Shown here: positions 1 through 10,100 of the stretch, one piece after another
How the letters are laid out: each line of letters begins with the position of its first letter
How positions within the stretch are numbered: position 1 is the stretch's first letter
Assembly: GCA_015143735.1 (NCBI GenBank)
Contig: VKHC01000003.1
Location: 1 to 41,413, forward strand
Direction of reading: 5' to 3'
Length of the DNA: 41,413 nt
Origin: Synura sp. LO234KE
Lineage: Eukaryota; Sar; Synurophyceae; Synurales; Mallomonadaceae
Position numbers and translations under genes: made by a program
The notes under the pieces: model-generated
Told to the model about the DNA's origin: nothing
Database searches by the model: none
Seen by the model: the letters and a program-made list of their open reading frames with translations, nothing else

Positions 1-219
1 GGTGCTGTTTAGTCCCTCCGTCTGACTTTACATTCATTTCATTTCTCTACGTAATAAATAACTACTGGATTTTCTGCGTTAACGGGTGCAAATAGTGCAA
101 TCGAGTTATCTAGCATGCATTAAGACCGCAAGAGATCGATACAAATATCAGCGTAACCTTTGTACGATCTCATTATTGCGTAATGACCTCAACCAGTAAG
201 TCCGCTCTATGAACCAATT

Positions 220-1663
220 CTAGCGAATTCTCTGCTTCTTTCTTCCCCCTCCTCCTTTCGGTGAGCCACCAAATCCAGAGGAGCCTGCCCCGCGTCCCCC
301 CGATCTCTTACTCTTCCCCCCGTCTCCCCCACGCGGACCATCGCCTCCTCCTGATTCTCTTTTCTTCCCCTTCCCTTTGGAACGGCTGAAGCTTTCCGTT
401 GGGGCGGCAGGAAGGATACCTTCATAGGGAGCTAGCGAGTTAGTGATTCCGCGTTGTTTCTTATCGACTTTATCGGCCACAACGCGAAGCTGGGTTTTCA
501 TGGATGCCTGGGAAATGATCGAAGGAAGGTTAAATTTTGATGCAGTTTATCATGCTTCGCGATGGAGTGTTTTGAAGTAGGAGAGCGGAGGGCAGGTGAG
601 GATTCATGATGGATTCATGACGGTGACCGGTCAACGAAAATACCTTCTCAGAGGCGAGGGAGGAGGCGGATAGGTTGTCGCGGTATGAACGCTTTCTTCC
701 CTTTATCTTTCGCTCCGGCTCATCAGGCCGACGATCATCAAATCTGGAAAGTATGGAGGCATATTGATTTTATTCATAAGTGAGATCATGCGAGCTCGGT
801 TCCTCCGTGGCAGGAGTTTCTATTATGTTGGTGATTGGGCAGATGTAGATGTATGTATGTACCTGCCCATGGATGCCGTGGAGACTTGCGCTAATTGAAG
901 TGCTCGTCGCACACCTTCTTTACCGCGCTTCACTTTCCCGGCAGATTGACCCACTGTGTCTATGTCGACTGGGATGCCCGGTACTCTAGCAGGATCTTTA
1001 CATAATGATTAAATCTTGTATGAAACATGTAGCTTCAATAGCAATAAGTATTACCGAAGAGCTGAGAAGATTCCTTCGTCACACTTCCGCGTCGAGATCG
1101 AAATATGTTCCCCAGCTGATTCTTGGCATTTTTAGTTACACGCTTCTTTTTTTCCTCTCTGGCGCTCTCCCAAGGGTCTTTGAAAGGATCTTGACCCGAT
1201 TTCACTTCAATAATTGCGTGATCTTCTACACCACTGTTGATGCCCTTGTAGCCCCACCGGGGCTTGTACTCCTTCGATGACTCATCATAAATCATCCTTT
1301 CCTTCTTTTTCTTCTTGATATTCTTCTCTCTGGCAAACTTTTGCCACTTGGTCTCTGGTTTTGGTTCCGGTATCCTCTTCTCCCTAGGAAGGCGCGTGGT
1401 TTCAGGCGGAAGTACCGCTACAGGTCCAACAAGCGATGGTTCAGTTGGAAGCTCAAATATTCTAAGGAGTATAATAATAACTGGAGTAAAACAGTTTCAA
1501 AAAGCAAATTAATTACGAACTTTTTCACAAGTAACTGGCAAATAATTTTTGAAGTATCGGCGAGAATTTCATTAATATCCACTGCTTCCTCACTTTCTGG
1601 AATGCGTATTGCGTGATAATTAAATGCTGCCAAGTTGTAAGTGTCATAAATAGAGTCGTCCAT
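220..1663 (-). CDS. RRS1: Ribosome biogenesis regulatory protein RRS1 (five exons)
   Basis: RRS1 acts in the nucleolus, where with RPF2 it brings the 5S RNP into the pre-60S particle. The exons, in transcript order, are 1663-1536, 1461-1055, 995-863, 743-644 and 507-220. They sum to 1056 nt (351 aa plus TAG), and phases agree at every join. The start is the ATG at 1663 in a good context (ACCATGG). Family landmarks I can see are a conserved IFELPTE block joined across intron 1, a TTRLPREK block, WQKFA, the PRWGYKG core, QLAQVSTASMGRFD across intron 3, and a basic Gly/Arg/Lys-rich tail ending KKQRIR. Human RRS1 is 365 aa with the same order and a similar Gly/Lys tail. Intron 1 uses a GTTACT donor; a GTTCGT donor 13 nt downstream is also in frame but would add residues that the family lacks. 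Intron 2 could instead start at an upstream GTGTGA. Identity is secure; exact splice sites are inferred. Confidence 0.93.
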
Positions 1664-2398
1664 GGTGATATGTTTTATTTGGACTGAGACCACCAAAATA
1701 AAAAATAAAATTGAAAAAGACGTGAAATTTTCTGTTTGTATTTCATCGCAATTCGTAATCTTGATTCCAGATTTTAATTATGCGTCTGATCTACTCAACA
1801 AATGAAATTTATCACATATATTCCCTAGTCATTTATGAAGGATAGCTTAAAAGATTGATGCCAATTATTCGTAAATTGGGACAGATTTGACTCACCAATT
1901 TTCATAATTTCTTGGCAAAATAATCATTAGGTGATAGAGATATACGATAGATATATTTTGCAGACTCTTATACTTATTCCTCACAAAGGAAGGCGATGTT
2001 TACACTACGCGAATATATGGAAAAAGCGATACGTGTAATTCGAGGTGATCTGAACAAAGATATTTGAATTGTATTTTCACTACTCTATTAATTCTCTCGA
2101 TATTTGTATTTTGTCTCTACTCTATCGACCTCCTTAACATGGAAGTACACTGAGATACACTCGGGGCCCCAGATTTCGAATATCGGATTTTTTTAATCTA
2201 AAGAAGCAGTTTTTGCTTGAGGTCATACCAGTCAATCAAAAACTGACCATTTTGAGCAACTGAAAGCGATGAATATGTTCAAATTTGAAATAACTGCTCC
2301 GAGAAGTTTTGAAACTGGACATTATACATTTCTAAATTACGTCTTTAATTTATCCAATTCCGTCGATATTATGCCTCTGGTGATAAAGAATACATGAA

Positions 2399-2626
2399 AT
2401 GCAAATGCCTTTTCCCTCTTCCATTGCACAGTTGGTGAAACGTTTTTCGTTTTTTTGGCCTTTTGTCAAATTGATGGCGGTTCGTAAGATTGCGGTTGGC
2501 GAAGCGCCATATACTCGGACACGAAACTGCCACGTCCTTGATAATGAATCAATACCATTCAATGACGTCGCCGGAAATGAATCGCGAACAGGACATGGAT
2601 ATCAATTGAGTGTGGAATACAATTAG
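2399..2626 (+). CDS. Uncertain small ORF (75 codons)
   Basis: An ATG-initiated frame with a balanced amino-acid composition, ending in TAG. A second in-frame ATG at residue 26 begins MAVRKIAVGEAP. I recognise no family. The opposite strand is open across 2350-2562 as well, so being open is weak evidence. It could be a small gene, an exon of a longer one, a gene remnant or chance. No neighbouring exon with matching phase was evident. Confidence 0.15.
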   Translation: MQMPFPSSIAQLVKRFSFFWPFVKLMAVRKIAVGEAPYTRTRNCHVLDNESIPFNDVAGNESRTGHGYQLSVEYN

Positions 2627-3300
2627 AACTGGAAGTGCAGATGTTCTGAGGCCTACTCAATTGTAACGACGAGTGTGGAGGCTATTCGAAAGTGTGGGGC
2701 ATCATAGGAGAGTCGTATGGACCAGCGTCACGAGATGCGCCTCGTACTGGCCATGGGCCTTGTCTGATAAGGCTAATTGCACGCGATTCGTCACCTGGTC
2801 CAGGTTTTGGTTTAGGTTTTGGTGGTTCAGGTTCCATCGTTGGTATTCGATTAAGGCCCTGCCTGCACTTACAGCATTTTTCCAACTTAAATTTCGTTAA
2901 ATTTAAATGTGATGTAACTCGTCGTGTTCACCCCCCCCCTTTCTATGTTTCAAATGTGTGGTTGGTTTTGATGTACCAGGCTGGAAGTCACAATAGTGAG
3001 CTTGTCATGGCGATGATTGTAAATGCTTCATCAGGAGATATCTCCACCCTGGGATATTCGTCCTCAATATGGAAATAGATTATAGTAGGCCGAATATCTG
3101 ATAATTCATTCTTACCCAGATCTATTGAAGTTAGAAGAGCCCCTACTTTCTTTTGCTTATAATCTAGCTAGTATGATAGAAACGGTTCGTAACAACAACT
3201 AGCAACTAGCTAAATCTCATTTTGGTTCCACTAGTAGTAGCTCGCGATCAAGCAAGAACCCAAGAGGACTTGTTTCGCTCACAAAAATTGCTTCGGCATC

Positions 3301-3390
3301 CTCGGTGCACCAAAATCCATCTGTAGGTAATCCTTCTTTTGTAGCTTCAAATCATAACATCATGTATACTCATGCTGCTGGCTGGTAGAT
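3301..3390 (+). repeat. Dispersed repeat, copy 1 (second copy at the window end)
   Basis: Sequence from CGGTGCACCAAAATCCA onward is about 70-80 percent similar by eye to 41341-41413. Both continue with a GTAATCC/GATAATCC block, a TTTGTAGCT block, and a GGTAGAT block near the right edge. The second copy runs off the end of the window, so the true length is unknown. Confidence 0.55.
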
Positions 3391-4396
3391 TATTTTGGGT
3401 TAACTTTTAAAAATTGTTACCTAGTTACCACATTTTTTTGCTGAATTCGAAATACTTAAGGTTTACTAGTACGACATGGGGATTGCATTGTTTAACAAAC
3501 TTCCTTCATGAGCTAGGTAGCGAATCCATGCGATAGGTACTAGAGGGCTTTACGGGTAGCCTAGTTACCACATGACATATCTGGATCACGAAAATACAAA
3601 AGACAAAAATCACCTAACAAGACGGCCTCCTGAAAAATATTTTTTACTGTAATGGCCACTTGCGGAGAAACATTTAAGTTTGAAGTAAGTGTTCGAATTC
3701 CCGGCCTAAACCTCCTCTCATTACTGATACAGATTCTGGCTTGGCGCACTCCGTAACAATATCGGGTGATGGTTACCGCAATGCATCAACCTCCTTCACG
3801 ACACATGAACGGTTTGCAATCCGATGTATTTTTAGTTCATGACTAAATTACGGTCCGTGTTTTGGAGGATGAAGACGAGGGTAGACAAGCAACAACAGGA
3901 AAGCTATAAATATATCAAATTCCAGATGTGGCCATATGAACAAAAAAAAGGTGATTGTTCATCAGTAGCCAGCTCACAATTTTAAGAGAGTAGATTCAAA
4001 TATCAATCCAAGCAAAATTCATAGATATATTTGATAACTATTAAATTTAAAATCTCCGTCTACTTAAAGGTAATTTTGTCTTTCATTTTCAGTTGGACCA
4101 ATATCTCGTAATTTCTAAAATCTTGACCGCGTACGTATACCACGTACATCTACCTCGAAAAGATACCGCGTACATAAAACTTATTTTAGTTTCCATGTAT
4201 ATTTTGGATCTTAAGCTTTCGCGTGAATATATGGTTGTATTAAGATGGACAACAAACACCATAAGCCAGATTAACGTGGTGGACCAGATTTATCTAAATC
4301 TGGGTTTCTTCCATAGATTTTTGTGTTTTTTAAACACACTAGCAACATATGGAATATTATTTAGATTTTACTGGACAATTTTGGTGCACCGATGTT
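3303..4396. repeat. Inverted pair of CGGTGCACCAAAAT motifs (possible element ends)
   Basis: The motif CGGTGCACCAAAAT occurs at 3303-3316 in forward orientation, and its reverse complement ATTTTGGTGCACCG lies at 4379-4392, so the two face each other about 1.1 kb apart. A further forward copy lies at 41341-41354 and a shorter CGGTGCACC at 6070-6078. The inverted layout is what a small non-autonomous DNA transposon would leave, but I could not find a clean target-site duplication and no transposase is present. The two ends may simply be independent insertions of one short family. Confidence 0.35.
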
Positions 4397-4537
4397 ACGC
4401 TGGAGTGGCTTTTACTAGCATGATCCGCCGCTATGTTTCTATCCCCCACGCAGCTAGCACTCTCTTATGTTTGGGGCGGGGGTGCATCCTCCGTTACCAC
4501 CTCGCCTCTTCTTGATCCTGGCTGCTAGACGTGGTCC

Positions 4538-4726
4538 TAGTAGTGGTTTTACTTAACGGTAATACGATGAAGTGGAACAAGAAAACGTGGCCGTGAAAAT
4601 GATGCTACAATGTGCTAGCCCCAGCAAATGCTACAAATAGTAGCTAATCTCAAACTTCGCCTGGCTGGACTTTGTTGCAATGATAGTATTTCCTCTCCCT
4701 CTGGCCATAGTTTACTAATATTTGGT
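4538..4726. repeat. Dispersed repeat family, copy A
   Basis: About 185 bp that matches 5821-6000 in the same orientation at roughly 90 percent identity by eye. It starts in GTAGTGGTTTTACT and ends in TTTACTAATATTTGGT. Relative to copy B it carries about 9 extra bases at 4616-4627 between two GCTA/AATGCTA stretches. On the minus strand both copies can be read as a similar peptide containing ISK.WPE.EEILSLQQS, but stops differ between them, so this looks like decayed coding sequence inside a mobile element. The 130 bp after it hold repeated CCGCTATAG/CCGCTACA motifs. Confidence 0.7.
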
Positions 4727-5796
4727 CGTGTTAAACGCGGCACCACTATAGAGAACCGCTATAGACACCGCTACATCGGCCTACTATTGCTGACACTGTA
4801 GAAACCGCTACAACGGTACCACTATAGACGACGCGCTGAAATGGCTCACCGCGTACCGTGAGTCCGCTGTAGTATATTGAAGCGTGATGCAATCCTACTT
4901 CGTATTTACCTTTTATCAAAACGATCTGATTTTGTTTAATTAAAGGAGTTGTTTGATCTAAAGGGTCCTTCGATTGCTAATAGTAGTATTCTGATATTAG
5001 AAAAATAGAAATACCACTAAGAATTGCATTATTGAAAATTTTCAGAAACGCAGAAAATGACGAGGAAAAGTGTTAACGTTTGAGATTTGAATGTCCAGTT
5101 TCAAATATCGTTAAATTGAATATCATATTTCAGCGTGGCACTGAGCAAAATAAACCATTGTTTAAATTATAACTCCTTATGCCTTTAACGTAGTTCATCT
5201 TGAATCTCCATCGACCTTCGTAAAAAATCAAAAATAACAAATTTCATTCTTGTACGAAAAAATTTGATCTCGACTAACTTGCGGCAAATCATATTTCTTT
5301 GCATTTGAAATATTCTTAGGACAGTAAATAAATATTTCAACGAAATTCAGAAAGAATTCGATTCAAAACTCTATATTTGTCGATGCAGTTTCTACGTTCA
5401 TTTATCTAATATTTTTCTCTAATTGTTGTTGAGCAAATTATCTGCTGTTAGATGTCATTTACATCTCTCCAATCTTTGCGCTCATTAAACATCCAGGTCA
5501 CCTCATATCTCGAGAAAAATCACATTGTGACTAAATACGTGAGGTGACTAATTTTATACGTCAGCTTTAACTCTCGCCATATGTTGTCAACTCACCGCTC
5601 CTCTTGCATGTACGTCGCATATATGTTGCTACATAATATATTTCACCTGCAGATAGTGGCCTTGCGGCATAAGCATCCCCGAATATGCTCCAGACGAATA
5701 CCGGACCAACCTTCAATATAGCGCAGCTGCAAATAGGCGGTTTCTAGACCATCAAGACCACCGCGGCTCTAATCTACAACAATTGTAACAATTCCA

Positions 5797-5848
5797 GTAG
5801 TGGTAGTACTAAGCGGGTACTTGTAGTGGTTTTACTAAGCGGGAATAC
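5797..5848 (+). repeat. Two-unit tandem repeat at the edge of copy B
   Basis: Unit 1 (5797-5820) and unit 2 (5823-5848) share GTAGTGGT followed by TACTAAGCGGG and TAC. A single related unit sits at 4540-4568 at the matching edge of copy A. This is probably a local duplication of the repeat terminus. Confidence 0.6.
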
Positions 5849-6000
5849 GATGAAGTGGAACAAGAAAACGTGGCCGTGAAAATGGGGCTACAATGTGCTA
5901 ATGCTACAAATAATAGCTAATCTCAAACTTCGCCTGGCTAGACTTTGTTGCAATGATAGTATTTCCTCTTCCTCTGGCCATATTTTACTAATATTTGGTG
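5821..6000. repeat. Dispersed repeat family, copy B
   Basis: The partner of copy A at 4538-4726, in direct orientation about 1.28 kb away. On the minus strand an open frame of about 70 codons (6097-5888) crosses it and continues beyond the repeat, and includes the acidic run WPEEEEIL. The frame is not intact in copy A. I cannot name the source element. Confidence 0.7.
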
Positions 6001-6184
6001 TTGCCTCCTCTGCTGGTGTTGTCCTTGTTGCGTTGAAACACAATTGCTCCTCAACTTTCTTCTGCCCCATCGGTGCACCTTTTGCCAGCTGTGGCAATCC
6101 ATTTTATAGCTTTTCCAAAAAATCTTTGTTCATGCCAGATTTATCTGGTGCTTTCATGAACGCATCTTAGTAAGAAACAAGAAT

Positions 6185-6209
6185 GCAGGCGCCCCCCCGC
6201 GGCGCCTGC
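6185..6209. repeat. GC-rich perfect hairpin
   Basis: Nine-base arms GCAGGCGCC and GGCGCCTGC flank a seven-base loop (CCCCCGC). It stands out in otherwise AT-rich sequence about 360 bp downstream of the LAMTOR2 stop. It could be the end of a repeat element or a structured RNA segment; no gene is attached to it. Confidence 0.6.
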
Positions 6210-6565
6210 TGTGAAAACATCACCGTCTTCTTCTTAAAGATTTCGAATAGCCGCACGTAGCGTGGCGCTGCAAGAAAGAAGCCAGAAATTTAAAGTTTAA
6301 TCCCATGTCCTTTTTTTTGGCCCCTACCGGCGCCGTCATCGTGGTTGCTAACTTTAAATTTTAAAAATATCATGCGGGTTAGGTAGAAAGAACTGTTCTT
6401 AAACTACAATTGCTCGTCTATCTACTTAGCAACAACCACCAGGCGGTTGGTGTACCAATACTTATAAAAATAATCAGAGCGAACAACGATCGCTGCCAAA
6501 GTTCTTTCGGATTAAAACTTCCAATTTATGTCTATAAACGGGTATTCGTTCACTCTTAAGTTTAA

Positions 6566-7002
6566 TTAATAAGGTTTATTAGCTTTCAAAATCAAAAATT
6601 TATCAGAAAAATAACTACTTAATGATTCCAATCTTCCTCTGATAAATCCTAGAGAAGACTGATCACTGCCATAGAGCGCTATTAAATATCCCCTGCTCGC
6701 CTCGGCCACGCCGAGGATCCCCTTCTCCATACTTATTATGTATAATGAAGTTTCAAAATTTCCTGCGTTAGGATTAATATATTATGGGATTATGACTTCT
6801 CTTCCAATATTTGGCTCGTACCGTTCGAGTTGTTGGCCCAAATACTAGAAGCGACGGCGCCAAGCAGGGCTTCAGATATTAGAGATCCTTCTGCCACTTT
6901 AGCACTCAACAAGCTTCCTTCCGTAGTCATTAAACAGACTCCCAATATTCCGTCTGAGAGTTCTTGCTGGAGAATTTCTGGGATTTGTTTTACTCGCAGC
7001 AT
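6566..7002 (-). CDS. LAMTOR2: Ragulator complex protein LAMTOR2 (p14), two exons
   Basis: LAMTOR2 is a Roadblock/LC7-fold protein that pairs with LAMTOR3 in the Ragulator on late endosomes and lysosomes, which anchors Rag GTPases and mTORC1. Exon 1 is 7002-6822 and exon 2 is 6762-6566, with a 59-nt intron (GTACGA...CGCAG). The joined frame is 378 nt, or 125 aa plus TAA, equal to the human length. The ATG at 7002 opens MLRVKQIPEIL, matching the MLRPKAL start of animal LAMTOR2. Other landmarks are TTEGSLLS, AVASSIWA (human AIASNIWA), ISMEKGILGVAEAS (human MDCMEGRVAITRVA) and the closing SLGFIRGRLESLSSYF helix. The loop after SSIWANN is several residues shorter than in human. Two residues are split by the intron in phase 1. 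The gene is head-to-head with the dynein gene, 103 bp apart. Confidence 0.92.
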
Positions 7003-7105
7003 TTTTAGTTTGATTACTTTCACAAATCGCAACGAGCAACGAACTATTTGGGCGGTTTCAAAACTATTTTATTTCTTCTTTTTGACTTTTCCTTGAACAG
7101 CTAAT
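7003..7105. promoter_or_regulatory. Shared divergent promoter region, LAMTOR2 / dynein
   Basis: Only 103 bp separate the two divergent start codons, so both promoters and 5' UTRs must fit here or overlap the genes. It holds a GGGCGGTTTC stretch near 7050 and a T-rich tract before the dynein ATG. No TATA box is convincing. Confidence 0.45.
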
Positions 7106-10100
7106 ATGTCGTTACTGGCGCGTCATCGTTATATAATCAATAGACTTTCAGAAGCTTTCAGTATTACGGACGAAGCAGAAATGGAACTAATGGTTCTTTC
7201 TCCCTCTGTAATACAATCCATCGACTACTTTTTTACCGCTGATGGACCCACAAGAATATTCGTAATGCTCGAAAAAAATAGCTCCAGTGAAGGATCGAGC
7301 ATACACGAATCAAGTAGACTAGTTGTTCTTTATGATGAATTCAAGCATTTATCGAAGACAGTAATTTATTTTATGAAAAATCGCCGGGGGAAAGATAATG
7401 ATGACCATTACGCAATAGATCCTTCAAAGGTAAATGATGGTGCACTATCATTTGGAATTATAAGATCTCCGTTGGAATCTATGGAAGTTTTAATGCGCTG
7501 CGTGTACCGGCCTTTGATTCAAGATATGGGAGATACATATTGGGGAGAAGCGACGCCCGAGCAGCGAAATGAATTTCTTTTAAGTCTTGACGCTTTTTCC
7601 CACGGGCTTCAGGAAAATATTAGAAGCCTCTCAGGTGGCCTGGAGCTTAGAAAGCCAGATGAGCGAGTGGAGTTATTAGGGAACGCAGTGGTGAATGACC
7701 ACGTCATTGTGACCCATTCCATGAACACGCTACAAGACTGGTGCAACAACATTGCCAGATACTTGGACGATAGTGATCGTAGTCGCTGGGAGACGATCGA
7801 CTCTGGGCCGGACACGGAACTAGAATATTGGAGAAGTCGAATGCAAAGGTAACCATATATACTTATAGTGCATTCCTTTCTTGTCTTTCGGATTTCCATA
7901 GACGATGTTCAGAATTTTGAAGCTGACCTATTTCCCCAGAAGATATTTATATATGTATATATACTTCAAAAGATATATTTATAAGCTTACCTGGATCTTA
8001 ATATTATCGCATGATGTTTAGGACTAGTTTTCTTTCGTAATTTGTTAAACTTTTGTTTTGATTCCCAACAGCTAATCTCTAAAATACCTACCGTGTTTCT
8101 TGTACCTCTAGACTTACCTCGATCACCGAACAGTTGAAAGGCCGCTCCGTCAAAGCGGTGGTATCGCTATTAACGGCCGTGGTGCGCAAGGGTGGAGGTG
8201 TGAGCAGTGATCACCACCGAGACATACACATCGACACCCAACGCGCATCTACCCTCCTGGCTCAATGGCGAGAAATCGATGTGCATATCACCGAGGCTGC
8301 CAATGAGGCGAAAGATAACATGAAGTATTTATCGACACTGGAGCGCTTCTTCGAGCCGCTCTACGGAAACGATCCCGGGGCTATCATAGACGCCCTCCCA
8401 GCGCTCATGAATGCGCTTAAAATGATCCATACCATCGCGCGGTACTTTAGCACGACGGAAAGAATGACGAAATTGTTTATGAAAATTACGAATCAAATGA
8501 TAACTGTTTGTAAAGTGGCAATAAATGGCAGAGATACATATGACCGCATTTGGGATAAAAATATGCCATCGTTACTGGAGGTGATAGAAAAGTGTCTTCA
8601 GCTCAATGAGGAGTACCAAGAGCAGTATCGGTCCACGAAGGAGAAGCTGATGACGATGCCTAAGGGGAAGCAATTCGATTTCTCTGAAACACAAATATTT
8701 GGAAAGTTCGATTTGTTCTGTAGGCGATTAATCAAGTTGATGGACATGTTTAGCACTGTGCAGCAGTTTCGGAGTTTGGGTCAGCAGCGATTTGAGGGAC
8801 TGGAACCGTTACTAAACACTTTCAACGATTTCGTGCGCTCTTTCCGGCTGAAAGGTCATGACTTACTCGATTTCCATAACAACCGATTTGACAGGGATTT
8901 CGTGGACTTCAACTTACGCATGGGAGAGTTGGAGGCATCCTTACAGAGTTTTATCAATAAAAGCTTCGAGAACATTGGAAGCATTGAGCAGTCTCTAGCG
9001 CTACTGAAACGTTACCAAACCATTCTTCATCGGGATAACCTTCGCAGTGACTTGGACACGAAACTAACGGTTATATTTCACAATTACGGACAGGAGTTGA
9101 CTCGTGTAGAGCAGATATACGAGAAGTTCAAACAGAATCCGCCTACATCCCGAAACATGCCTCCTGTGGCGGGAAACATATCGTGGGCCCGGCATTTACT
9201 GCGCAAGATTGAAGATCCCATGTTGAAGTTCCAGGGCAACCCCACGATCATCGCCTCGAAGGATTCGAAGAGGATCATAAAGACATACAATAAGGTCGCG
9301 CGCACTTTAATTGCTTTCGAGTTTCTATGGTATGAGGCTTGGAGTGCTAGTATCGAGGCGGCTAAAGCTGGTCTCCAAGCCACGCTTATCATCAGACATC
9401 CCACTTCAGGGAAATTGTTTGTGAATTTCGATCAAGAGCTGTTCCAGTTGATTCGAGAGGCTAAATGTCTGGCAAAGCTTGAGGTGGACATACCAGAAGG
9501 AGCTAAAATGGTTTTACTTCAAGAAGATAAATTCAAGTCTTATTACGATGATTTGAAATTTATCCTGGCAGAGTATGAGCGAATAACGGATCGCATCATT
9601 CCCGTGACTCAGAAGCTCATCGAGCCGCACTTGAAGACCCTAGATCTCAAGCTCAGGCCCGGGATGATAACGCTGACGTGGACATCGATGAACATCGACG
9701 GTTACAAGTCACAGATCCACGCAGGTCTGGCGAAGCTGGAGGACTTGGTGACGAAGATAAACGACATTGTGGAGAATCGAATTCACAAGAATTTGAAACT
9801 GATTGGGCGATCCATCCTCGTGAATCTGCCCACGGAGAAGTCCGTTACACTGGACGAATTTGTGTCGATGCAAGAGACAGCGGTCAAGCAGGCGACCACG
9901 TACCTTACAAGTAAGAATCTTGAGGTGGAGATTGCTGTGCGGGACCTTCTCGCGTTGCTGAACACGTTTGCAGTGGACGCGAGTGTTGAAAACGTATCTC
10001 CGGAAGACATCGCCGCCGTGGAGAGACACTACAACTCCCTGACGTATCAGGCGCTGCTGAACTGTACGCGCAACTCGCTGGAGTTGATCAAGAAGCGCTG

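Larger units (their letters stand above)
1664..6565. other. Gene-free AT-rich intergenic region with dispersed repeats
   Basis: About 4.9 kb between two genes on the minus strand without any gene I can support. It holds the repeats listed separately, a run of ten C at about 2930-2939, and degenerate GGTTTTGGTTTAGG repeats near 2811-2835. Open frames of 60-140 codons occur, but most lack an ATG or overlap an equally open frame on the other strand. I saw no tRNA, rRNA or snRNA. The stretch 2399-3078 is less AT-rich than its surroundings and could be a decayed gene. Confidence 0.6.

Noticed and set aside
1005-1280. 91-codon plus-strand frame
   Set aside because: Antisense to RRS1 exon 2, which carries the diagnostic PRWGYKG core.
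2682-3078. Open frames on both strands (minus 2885-2682 with a Pro/Lys run; plus 2692-3078)
   Set aside because: Both begin at non-ATG codons and are driven by a local GGTTTT-type repeat. No phase-compatible partner exon was found.
3685-3705. GTTCGAATTCCCGG resembling a tRNA T-loop
   Set aside because: No matching acceptor stem, D-arm or anticodon arm upstream; EcoRI-like palindrome by chance.
4093-4515. 140-codon open frame on the plus strand
   Set aside because: It begins with TTG, not ATG, lies in AT-rich repeat-bearing sequence, ends just before repeat copy A and shows no family-like pattern. Treated as chance.
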